DNA from: Sabellastarte sp. h YS-2021
Lineage: Eukaryota > Annelida > Polychaeta > Sabellida > Sabellidae
Reading direction: 5' to 3'
Length of the DNA stretch: 64,000 bases
Assembly: GCA_964017235.1 (NCBI GenBank)
Contig: OZ024938.1
Coordinates: 47,590,332 to 47,654,331, forward strand
Part shown: piece by piece, positions 35,701 to 47,700 of the stretch
Layout of the letters: each line of letters begins with the position of its first letter
Numbering within the stretch: the first letter of the stretch is position 1
Made by a program: the position numbers and the translations under genes
Notes under the pieces: model-generated
Databases searched by the model: none
What the model saw: only the letters and a program-made list of their open reading frames with translations
What the model was told of the DNA's origin: nothing

Positions 35701-38700
35701 GTTGGTTTTGGTTATTGCCGGAGCTTTTGCCCCTGCCTCTACGGCTTCCCCTGCCCCTGTGGCCGCCACAAAAACCACCTCTCTGCTGCTGTGGGTAGAA
35801 CTGTGGAGGCATGATATACTGAGGGGGGGAACTGGATAATATTCCCCTTGCTGATACGCTCCCCTTCCTCTGCCCCTAGGTTTCTTTTTGCCTTTCCCAT
35901 AAGAGTGAAACCTCGTACTTTGCTGATTTCCTGTTTTGACTCCCAAGCCTATTAGGTGCTGTTCGTACTCTTGCATTAAAGAGCGTTCAAATAGGTCTTG
36001 GCCAGATATGGGAGCTGCCCGCAGGTTTTTGAGTCGATAAGCATCCAGACTATTATGGGCGTTTTTGAGGTATGCGTCTCGCCGTATGAGTACTACATTG
36101 GTTAGTATGTGTAAGAACTTTTCCAGTAAGTGCTGGTACGCAACTGCTGTGCTTCTGCATAAATTCCAGCATAAATTGCATTTGTGGTGTATCCTCTATT
36201 GTGGTATTCAGCAATTGTTGGAGATGCTGGTCTCTGGTTCTTGGGTCTGGTTCTGACGCCAGAAAGCCAAATATCTTTTCCCTCTGGTCCCTTGCAGCTC
36301 TCAGGTTGTTCAGGGTAGATTGTAGAAATGGTAGAGAGGAAGTTGGAGGTCGCAATGCATTCCCTGACCATGTATTCCAACTTGACCAGTTTTCTTTGAT
36401 TAATAGAGGCTGAAGGTAGGCCTTTATACCCAGGTCTAGCAAGAATCTAAGAGTGTCATTGTTGAGGGGGTTGTTGTTGTTGGTTTTGGTTATTGCCAGA
36501 GCTTTTGCCCCTGCCTCTACGGCTTCCCCTGCCCCTGTGGCCGCCACAAAAACCACCTCTCTGCTGCTGTGGGTAGAACTGTGGAGGCATGATATACTGA
36601 GGGGGGGAACTGGATAATATTCCCCTTGCTGATACGCTCCCCTTCCTCTGCCCCTAGGTTTCTTTTTGCCTTTCCCATAAGAGTGAAACCTCGTACTTTG
36701 CTGATTTCCTGTTTTGACTCCCAAGCCTATTAGGTGCTGTTCGTACTCTTGCATTAAAGAGCGTTCAAATAGGTCTTGGCCAGATATGGGAGCTGCCCGC
36801 AGGTTTTTGAGTCGATAAGCATCCAGACTATTATGGGCGTTTTTGAGGTATGCGTCTCGCCGTATGAGTACTACATTGGTTAGTATGTGTAAGGACTTTT
36901 CCAGTAAGTGCTGGTACGCAACTGCTGTGCTTCTGCATAAATTCCAGCATAAATTGCATTTGTGATGTATCCTCTATTGTGGTATTCAGCAATTGTTGGA
37001 GATGCTGGTCTCTGGTTCTTGGGTCTGGTTCTGACGCCAGAAAGCCAAATATCTTTTCCCTCTGGTCCCTTGCAGCTCTCAGGTTGTTCAGGGTAGATTG
37101 TAGAAAGGGTAGAGAGGAAGTTGGAGGTCGCAATGCATTCCCTGACCATGTATTCCAACTTGACCAGTTTTCTTTGATTAATAGAGGCTGAAGGTAGGCC
37201 TTTATACCCAGGTCTAGCAATGTTTGAAAAGGATTGGGGAACTACTTCTGGTTTTTGCTCAAAATTTTCTCCTGCCACCGGGTACCAGTTGCCTCTGTTT
37301 GGTGGATTTGGGACAAATTGACCGATGTCCAGGGAAGTAGTAGATGAGGTACTTGGTTTGATTACTGTGTCCTGGTTTTGCAAAAGTTTTGTGATGTCGT
37401 CCATTAAAGGGAGTTTGAGCGAAGGAGGACGTGAGGACTGCTCCATATGAAACATGTTGGGATCCCTGCCGAGTCCTGATCCCAGTCTGTGAAATGGAAG
37501 TATCCATTGGTTCCGGTGGAGCTGAATGAACCGGTGGAGTAGGCTGTTATGGAGCATCGATGACATGACTGGGATGGGCCTGTGTAGTTGCTTTTGATGC
37601 TTGGGTATCAGTTGGTGTGGAGAACTTCTTAAACATTTGTTCCATTGAGGAGGCTAGGAACTGCTGCAATCCGGACTGGAGTTGAGAGGATAAGTCCTGG
37701 ATTTGTTTTTGATTTTGTTGTGAGAGGTTCTCCATTATCTGCATATTTTGCTGCTCAAAATGTGCCTTGAGCATTTGCGTGCGAGGAGTAGGGGGAGGGA
37801 CAAGCCTCCGCGGATCCGGAGCTGTGACAAACATTGGGTCCTGGTTAACTGGTGCCGGAGTCTTGAAGAAGACTGCTGAGGAAGATGAGGTCGGCACAGT
37901 GTGAAAAGCCGCGGACCTTGGCGGTGGAATAGTCGGCTGAAGGAAAGATAATCCACTTGAGGTCGTAGCCGGCTGAAGTGGAGACAGGCCGGTGAGAGCT
38001 GAAACTCCAGTCGGAGAGGTGTAACCGGTAGAACCGGCTGGTGTATGTTGTACTTCCTCTGTGTTGAGATCCAATATAGAATCATCAATCTCACCGGTCT
38101 CCGGCTCGTCTTCATTGTTATCCGGGTCCAGGTCGGCCGGTTGATTTTTGGCTGCACATTTAGCACTTCTTTCCTGGAAAACAGTTCTTAAATGATTCCA
38201 TTCCACCTCCGTAAGGGAGGAACAAGCTGAACACGCCTCCAGAGGGGCACCTGAGGCACGGGGGTATTCCCCTTTGCAGTGCATCCTGCAACTATAACAC
38301 CTCAGGTGTTTGTCAAATGAGGGCATCCAGTGCCCACATTTCCCTCTCTTCTGATAAGGAGGAGTGCCTACCATGATAATGTATAAGTGTCACAAAGAAC
38401 AGTAACACTGAATAGTCTCACAAACTATATATCAAAAGTGTCTATGCACAACGGTGAGACAAATAATGAAAACTTAGAGGATAACTCCTCTTAGAACTGA
38501 GTGAAAAACTATCACAAAGTGAGAGATAAAATAAGCCTTCTAACAAGATGGCTACCAACGGAAAGAAGGAAGAATCACGTGATCTGCTGCGCAGTCATCA
38601 CATAACCGGTCATCTCAACACCGGTGGTTCCAGTGGAGTGAGCCGGCTCCGGTACACCCGGTTAAAAACTTAAGAAAGGGAAGTGAGATTTGACGTTTGA

Positions 38701-41700
38701 TAAGTCTGACAGTGCAGAAGATCTTAGTGTCGGTAGTGGGTGTTGTAGATGGCCAGGGCTTAGTTAAATCCCCTGGACAGATTGTCACTGAAGAGAAGAT
38801 TGTCACTAAAGAGAAGAGCAAGAAGACGTCTGCTTCCCCTGCTATATCTACCAAATTGGCAAGTAGCAAGCAAAGCAAGTCTTCTACATGGGCAGTAAAC
38901 CTTCCAAATCTTCTGCTGACAGCAAGATTGAGGCACTGGACCAGAAATGGTCGAAAAGGTTTAATAGACTGTAAAACTCTGCTTTTGGCCAGAACTTTTG
39001 AGACTGTGAAAGTTATGCCAATAAACTCTCCTCCAGTTGGTGCTGTCAGGTCCACCTAACCCTTCGACAAGGTGATTGACTGACCTCAGTCTACTTCTCA
39101 AGTTCCTGCTACCGGACAAGTTTCTACCAACCGATCTCAGCACTGCCCCTCCTGAATTGCAGTGGCATGTGCCAAGCACTTCAGTTACAGAGACAGCAAG
39201 GCAGCAGAGTGACTCTTATATGGACACTGATAGTGACTCCACCTACTGTCCCCAGCTGTGTGATCATGATCAGGACCCTACTTCAGGCAATCTCGACCAG
39301 GCCCTCTCTGAAGAACATACTTATCTCGAGACAATGAGGGGCATAGGGTCTTTCATGGGCTGGACCCAGATACCGGCCATTGACCCTATAACCTACAGTG
39401 CTAATGACAACCCCTTTGCCGGGCCCAAACTACAGCAAGCTGGGAAGGTGTCGGTCAATATGTCAACTGATGACTGGCTCTGTAAGAAGTTGAACAAGTT
39501 AAATGTGACTTTGGTAGAAGGGTACCATTCCCACAGCCCTGCGACTTGTGGCCTATTGAAAGATCAGTTCATTCTACTAGCAAGATCACAGAGGAAGTGG
39601 TACAGTCTGCACACTGACAAGGAGAATACATCCAGTTCTGTGTTGTCTTGGATTAGTGACACTTCCAAACTGAATAGTAGTTACAGTCGGATAGCCAAGT
39701 CAGTTGGGATTGCTTCTACACCCCCAGCTTCAAGACAGATCTCTTTGGAGACATTAAGAAGATGAAAGAATTCGTCACGTGAGTCCAGTGTGATCTGCAA
39801 CCAGACTGCTTTTTATAGTCCCCCCAAAGTTCCCCAACACAGTGATAACACAACAGAGGGTACTCAGTTTATTCATAATACATAAATATTCCTTAACATG
39901 TGTAAATACATTTACTATGTCTAGAAATATTTACATTTCCCATAGAATAAACACAGATTTAAAAAAATCACTTTAAATGTATACATGCCAAAAAAATCAA
40001 CACATAATACAGAATTAACTCCATACATCAAGTTTAAGCGAGCCAGTCAGTCTGACCTTGAATTCAGAAAGCCAAAGGTGAAGGTCACAATTTCTGACAT
40101 CCAAGGTTACGAGAGTGTGACCAGAAGTAAAAAACAAGAAGAATATAGATGACCTTGGATCAAGGTCACATAAAAGGTGAAAGTAGTGAGGTTAATGTGA
40201 GATAAGGTCACACTAAAATATGCAACAATTTTGTGATAAGAGAATAAAGTCAGACTGGAAGGCTCAAAGAACACCAGTGAATCAGAAATTCCATAAAATA
40301 ATGCATAATATAATATAATATTGAAAACCCCAAACCGCACGTGAATCCAGTGGGGGGCCGGTCCAAAGCTCATAAAAATCAGGGAAGGCTGCCCTCAAAT
40401 TCAAAACACTTCCCTTGGCCTGTCCACAGCTCCCATTGAGTTCACTGTTATAGCCAAGGAGGTCAAACTATCGCATTACAAAAGGGATATAAGAATCCAC
40501 CAGTACCTAGACGACTAGTTGGTAAGAGGCAAGTCCCACCAAGCCTGTATTCAGCAAACTCAGACACTAGTAACTATTTGTCAGGAGTTAGGTTGGCTGG
40601 TCAAGGCTTCGTCTTTGTAGGTTACTAGTTCAGCCTCAGATGTGGCTGGGTCTGACCGATACCAGACCAGTGGCAAACCCTTCAGCAGAAAATAATAGAT
40701 CTACCCTTCAGACCGGCCTGTCTGGTCCAGCAATTCATGTCTCTTATGGGTGTGCTAATGGCCACTGAGAAGCAAAGAAGAAAATGTACTTCAAGGCCAG
40801 CCATTACACCCCTTAGTCATGCTCTGCAAATTTTTACAGACACATCAAAAGAAGGGTGGGGTTCTCACTTAGGAGAATACACCGCAAGGAGAACCTGATC
40901 CCTTCCCAAAAGCAAGCTGCATATATACTACCTGGAACTAAAGATTTCCAAGATCTCTGCTCAAACAAGATAGTTTTTGTAACAAAATCAAGGTTGGTCT
41001 CACTGTGTGCCCTTCTGTGGAGAATCCTGGCCTGGTGTTTCAGAAAACAGGTTACTCTCAAAGCCCGACACATTCCAGGCCAGCAGGATGTGGTAGTAGA
41101 CAAGCTATCCAGGCTAGGACAGACCATTCAGACAGAGTGGTATCTCCATCCAGAGGTCTTCCGGTTGATATGCACCAGGTGGCACAGGCCTCTGATAGAC
41201 TTATTTGCTATGAGGTTCAACAGCAAACTAGCTCAGTTTGTGTCACCAGCTCCAGACCCCATGGCTTGGGCAGTCGATGCACTCAGCCTGTAATGGGAGA
41301 ATCTGGATGCATATGCCTTCCCACCAGTAGCCATATTGGGCAAAGTGATGGTGAAGCTGCAAGAATAGCCATGCAGGAGAATTATTCTCATTGCTCCAGG
41401 GTGGCCTACATGCCTTGGTTATGAGATCTAGTGATCAGACCTTAGGCAGAACAAGGAGCTGGTCTTTGTCTCCTTCAAGAAAGGCTTTATCGAAGATATC
41501 TCCCCTGCCACTACCTTCTCATCGATCAACCAGACTGTGGCCCTATGCTATGAGCTCTCTGATCAAGAGGCCCTCACCCTACATCAGGATAAAGCCCATG
41601 ATATGAGGGCCTTCGCAGCTTCTAAGGCCTTCCAGTCAGGAGTCTCCTTGGAACAACTTTTGTCAGCTTATCATTGGAAATCACATAACACCTTTACACA

Positions 41701-44700
41701 ATTCTATCTAAAGGATGTGGCTTGGGCTGATTCAGATGAGTTCTTTCATTTGGGCCCAGTAGCGGCTGCTCAGAAGATCCCCTACTAGCCCCTTTTATTC
41801 GAGGATATATGTATGTGCTTCCTTCGGGAGGTTTATTTACTTGGGACTGAACTCATACCTCTCTTCTCCTACCTCAGAGCAGGTCTGTAAAAGAGGAGGG
41901 CAATGTTGCACACCTACACCCCCTAACCAGTGTCCGGTTAAAGGCCATCACTGCCGGTTTATTTTTCAGTTCACTAACAATCTCTATTAACTGACCTGTC
42001 TACCAAGCGGTAGTTATTTTAGCAGTTATCAATTGGGTAGGATGTATTAATGCAATAAAATTGCAAATGTAATAGTAAATTAAATATAAGTTAATACCCT
42101 ACCCAATGGGCAGGTACAGCCCTCCTAACTGTCCCCGTTATCAGCTTACCAGGGATCAAAATAGGTTGAGACAACAAAAAACAAAGAAGATGCTATGACA
42201 TTAAGCTGTCTAGACAGGAGGGAAGTATGATGCGCCACCTGGTGAATGCACAGTAATGGACCGACCTGTCGGTGGTTATACAGGATGACTTTTTCTGTTA
42301 TTTGGTGGGCCAGTCTGCGACCATTGGGTAAGGTATTAACTTAAAAAATTTAATTTAAAAAAAAAAAATCTTATTTTTAACATTATTTCTTATCCATATA
42401 CTTCTTTTTGGAGAAAATCCATTTCGTCCAACAGTTTTTAGAATAAGAATAATTTAAGATTAAGGATCTTTACTTAGTGAACACACAGGTGTTGTCTGCA
42501 TTAAAACATCATGTACATTCAGCAAGAAGAAAATGGCGAGGGTGCAGCTCTACAAATAAATGCACTGGACGGCCTCACCAATGACTGGTGGACATTGCTT
42601 CTGGAACAGTCCATGTTAGTTCTGATTATTATCGCCAGGTGGCTCATGCCTAAAGGTGACATGAACAGAGACCAGCTCTCAGCACTGTTGTTGTTTTACC
42701 TGGGAACTGCATCTGATATTCTGGATTTTTTCAGGTGAGAGACACTCCAGCAAGCCGTAGGTGTGTGGGTGGGTGTGGGATGGGGGGCTTAGGTGGGTGC
42801 AATAAAATTGCAGCCCTTAAGGGCTGTCGGAGTATTGTTTTCACCCATGGTGTCCAGATGGGTGGTGGGGCAGTCGGGTGGGTGCTCATTCGGGGGGAAA
42901 AGTTTGTCCGGGCTGTATATCAGAAACTGTCAGGTATAGGAAGTTGATACTTGGTAGGGACATTGGTTAGGGGGTGTAGGTGTACAACATCATGATGTGA
43001 CCTTCATTTGACCTTGCCATTGTGATCTTGACCAATAAAATCTTGTCCGGGCTGTATCTCAAAAACCGTGAAGTGTAGGAAGTTGATACTTCGTAGGGAC
43101 ATTGGTTGGGGATGTAGGTATGCAGCATCATAGTGTGACCTTGATTTGACATTTGACCTTGCAATAGTGACCTTGACCTATAAAATCTTGTGTGGGCTAT
43201 ATCTCAGAAACTGCAACATGTAGGAAGTTGATACATGGTAGAGACATTGGTTGGGGGTTCTAGATGTGCATCGTCATGGTGTGACCTTGATTTGACCTGT
43301 GACCTTGCTATAGTTACCTTTACCTATAATATCTTTTCTGAGCTATATCTCGGCAACCTTAAGGTGTAGGAAGTTCATACTTGGTAGAGACATTGGTTGG
43401 GGGTTATAGGTGTGCATTGTCATGGTGTGACCTTGATTTGACCTTTGATCTTGCTGTAGTAACCTTGACCTCTAAAATTTTGTCCAGGCAATATCTCTGA
43501 AACTGTAAAGTGTAGGAAGTTGATAGTTGGTAGGGATATTGCTTAGGGGTTGTAGGTATGCATTATAATTTTTAGTTTAGTGATTAATGCTGCCATCTTG
43601 CTATTGAATTGTCTTTTTTTAATTACTTCATCTTTACATACATTTTTTTCCTCTTAGATGTTATTTTCTCTACTTAAACATCATTTGGACCTTAAAAGAC
43701 TGACACTGCTCTGAAATTATCCCGATCTTTTGTACTGTTTCACTACTTGTGTATCTCATGGTGTTGAAAACTATTTCCCCAGGCTGTGGGGTACGGGCAT
43801 CTCTGATGCTATTTTTACACTGTTCAACAGTCAGGGCCATAATGGGACAAGTCCTCAGCATTGTCAATTATAGAAATCAAATTCCCTTTTTAGTAGAAGT
43901 TAATGTCTATTTCGAAAGGCCCAGAGTAAACCAATCCAGTAGGATATATTCATATGTGAGCCAAACAAGCAAAATAGTGGGAACAAATTTCAAAATTAGC
44001 TCAGAAATAAGGAAATTGTGGTCATTTTAACTGAGATCTATGCTATATAAGGAGGTTGTTTTTATTTTTACTGAGATCTATGTACAGTGTAATCTTTAAC
44101 TAACCATCGTATGGGCCCATAAGATTATTAGAGAAACTAAGAAAACAACCATTTTCTCAGGAAAATTCGTGGAATTTAGGCATTTTAATTGCCAAATAAA
44201 TCATTTTTCATTAACAACTTAGAATCTTTTCCTACTACAGTGTAATCTCTGAAGATGAAGAGCTGGTGACCACAAACTACACATTTCTGTTCACCATCCT
44301 GGGCTTCTGGTCATGGAGCATGCTTCAGTTCATCTTCTTAGTGATTATGACCAAGTCAGACAGTGACGAGGAAGAAGAAGAAGAGGACAGTGGTGATGAG
44401 AGTAATAATGGTAGTGATGATGATGAAGAAACGTGAGTCTGATAGTTGTTTGGTTTATGGGGTATTTGATTGATTTACTTAGTGATTGGTAATCACTACC
44501 AAAAAATTGACTGATAGATAAAAACTTGATGAATAAAATTTTGCCTTGATTGATCGAGTGATTGATTGATTGATTGATTGATTGACCGATTGATGAATTG
44601 ATTTGTTAGATGCAAGTGGCATCTTTATACATTATATGATTGAGTCTTCAATCATTCATTAAATCATATTGACACTTTTGTAACTAGGGTGAAAAATAAA

Positions 44701-47700
44701 TTTGATTGATTTAGTTTTAAACTGTTGAGCAAATAGTTCATTTCACATCATCATTGTAACACTTGCAGTTGATAATGTAGTTAATTGGTAGTTGTATAAA
44801 TCTGTATAAATATATCAATAACTATTAACCATTATTATTTGCATTAATATTATTCCAGACCGATTGATGAATTGATTTGTTAGATGCAAGTGGCATCTTT
44901 ATACATTATATGATTGAGTCTTCAATCATTCATTAAATCATATTGACACTTTTGTAACTAGGGTGAAAAATAAATTTGATTGATTTAGTTTTAAACTGTT
45001 GAGCAAATAGTTCATTTCACATCATCATTGTAACACTTGCAGTTGATAATGTAGTTAATTGGTAGTTGTATAAATCTGTATAAATATATCAATAACTATT
45101 AACCATTATTATTTGCATTAATATTATTCCAGACCACAGATGAAGAAGAAATTAATTAGCAAAGACAAGCCGAGCTTTAAAGACAGACTTCTGAAGTACA
45201 TTAAGATCTTTCTAGCCAGTGAAGCCTGGTCCATCTTAATCTCTATGATCTTTCAAGATGGACCCTTTGCTGTTGTGAGGATTATTTGTCTGTTTCACTG
45301 GAAAGTCCGAACATACACCAATTACTTCTTTACTGCTAAGAATATGATGATTCTCTTTCTACAGATTTACAGGTAGTAATAGAAAGAAAACAAATTAACA
45401 TTTACCACAATATGTGAAATATGCCACGAGGGGGAACCTTATGAAAGTAACTCAGAATACAGAATGCCAATTTTACATTAGGGGAGATCAGAAGTCCAAT
45501 GTAGTCTCAAAAATAACAAATATGTAAAGAATTTAGCACAAAGAAATAGAAGGGGAAGAATTTCCCAATGTGGCTAATTTCACAATGCTTACAGTAAAAT
45601 GTTTCGTTAAGTTTTTGTATAGTAAAATGCTCTTCCATTACCCAACATGCAGTGCTTGAGACACACAAACCAAGTTGCCTGGGGATATTACCAAAAAGTG
45701 AGAAAAACAATTCTGGATTTACGATTCAAATCCAGACCATCTTTGAGAAGGACTGAGCCATTGTTAGATACCACCTTGTGCAAAAAATATGGTTCAGATC
45801 CGATGTCTAGTGTCTGAGTTGTGCACATAGACAGATAGACACCCTTTGGGTGTTGAAGCCATCCAACTTGTAGGCTAATGGATATGCAAATTTAAGTTAG
45901 TCTGTTCTTTTACCTGAGACTCATATGACCACACAAGGTGGATAAGTCTTGATATTCATTGCAATAGCAGGATACTAAAACAGAAAATATGCCACAGACT
46001 CATCCCTATTGATAAGTAATCATCGTTTTATTTAATTGAAATTAACGTGTTTTCTGGAAGTCAATTTTAATTAAATAAAGTATTCTGCTGCCTTGATGTT
46101 TCAATTTACAGTGTTACCTGTTTTCTCAAATTTTACCTGTACTATTATTTGGCAGGCTACTTGCTGTGTATGAAGAATACAAAGTAGCAAAGAAAGAAGC
46201 AAAGCAAAAAAAACGAGAAGCTAGAAGAAAGGTACATTATTTAAATTTTTACTTTTTTAAAATACAGCAGATTGTGTGTAAAGTAGAAGATTGGAACTAA
46301 CTCAAGTGAAATTTTGTCAAATTTTAAATGGCAAAGTTGATCTGATTAAAAATACATATATACCTATGTGAAAGTTTTTTTAAGTTTTATTTATTTATTT
46401 TGCACACATACTACTTGCAATAAAAACAAAATATAAACTCAAGCTTAACATTGTCCTTAAGTATTATATCTACATTAGTTATTTGTTTTATTTCTATATT
46501 TTATTATTTTTGCATATTAAGTACATCAATAAACATTTTATGTGTTTAGAAATAATTTAACAAAAAGGAACAAGATGTACAAGATAACCACATGTACCCA
46601 TCACCCAAGACAGAATTATAAAGTTAAATTAAATCCATTCTTGGCATTGTCTCAATGCTTTACATGGGGATGTGCATCAATATTTTAACCAAAATCAAAT
46701 CTTTTATGCAACTGAGACTAAAATCTTGTTCCGCACCTTTGTCAGTTGTGGCAAAAAATAGTTTTAAAGACTGATATGACAGATTCTCTGCAGCACTTGA
46801 ATACTTATAAGTTACTATTTGCAGCTTTTAGAATACCGCCCTTGTCCTTATGCCTTATGCCAATAAGATACACTTCATATTTTGGCGGTGCCTTTCAAAG
46901 TATCTATCCCCTTGCCCTATCACCTTTCCAGCACATATATTTCTACACAGCTAATGCCTTATGCCAATAAGATACTCTTCATATTTGGGCGGTAAACATT
47001 GGAGAATGTGCCTTTTGAAGTATCTATCCCCATGCCCTATCACCTTTCCAGCACATATATTTCTACACAGCTTATGAAGCTCATAAGATGTATTTAAAAT
47101 TTTTGTGAACCAGTCCCAAATGGAATTTTCCAGGGTGTGTCAAATGCTGCCAAAGTGTAGACCAAACCTTACTCGAAAGACACGAGCCTGTTTAGTTATA
47201 TCTTGTGACTCCAGTAAGGAAAGGTGTGACCTAGGCATAATACGAAAACTTCCTGAATGACATATACAGGAAAATATATCATGAATGAAGATAGCAATAT
47301 TATACGAGTTCATAGCACTGTTAATCTTCATTCGTGATATATTTTCCTGTATATGTCCAATGAGCGATGCTTTACTTTCGTTATATTACTTTTACTATTT
47401 TATTTGTATGATTTATGAGCTAATAAATTAATGTTTGAAGAGAAAATGTGAAACTGCTGTCATAAAAGTATGGGGACCAGTGATCATAAAACTCTCAGTC
47501 TTTAACTTGCAATTTCTTAGCCATTTTGCATGCATTTTATGCAACAACAAAACAAGCAGAAGTGCTGTAAAAAGATGTTTCTAATGATATATAATACATA
47601 TTTGTAATTTACATAGTTCCTGAAATATTAGTGAAAAACTGCAACTTGTTTGCACTATTTGTCTATGGTAACGAGGAACCATTGTATTCTAACAAAAATA

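Larger units (their letters stand above)
31781..38652 (-). mobile_element. DIRS element A (minus strand, nested in B)
   Basis: The minus-strand order is gag (38374-36000), reverse transcriptase and RNase H (35681-33559) and tyrosine recombinase (33790-32649). Inverted repeats of about 105 bp, 31930-32035 and 38547-38652, share about 93-95% of bases by eye, including an AATCACGTGATCTGCTGCGC word. At the 3' (low) side further complementary words occur: AAAATTGAAAATTTTATTTT at 31783-31802 against 32106-32125, and ACTTACCTATTGAAAC at 31830 against GTTTCAATAGGT at 32088. The element splits element B. It is disabled by a stop in the RT active site, a tandem duplication in gag and a frame break in the recombinase. 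Confidence 0.85.
31716..42341 (+). mobile_element. DIRS element B (plus strand, host of nested element A)
   Basis: The left end (31716-31780) is GTTAATACATCCTACCCAAT.. and closely matches the left end of element C at 59769. Coding remnants resume after element A: gag 38690-39775, reverse transcriptase 40378-40800, RNase H 40830-41430 and recombinase 41430-41788. The right end carries the complement of the left terminus (about 42025-42047) and a second inverted pair, GTTAATACCCTACCCAATGG (42092-42111) with CCATTGGGTAAGGTATTAAC (about 42320-42339). This is the terminal plus internal complementary repeat layout of DIRS elements. It contains element A (31781-38652) and a 547-bp insert (39791-40337). 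Confidence 0.82.

Noticed and set aside
42511..42738. Separate gene starting at the ATG at 42511
   Set aside because: Homology begins after the acceptor at 42522, and the frame continues in phase from exon 4 and into exon 6; the ATG is intronic.
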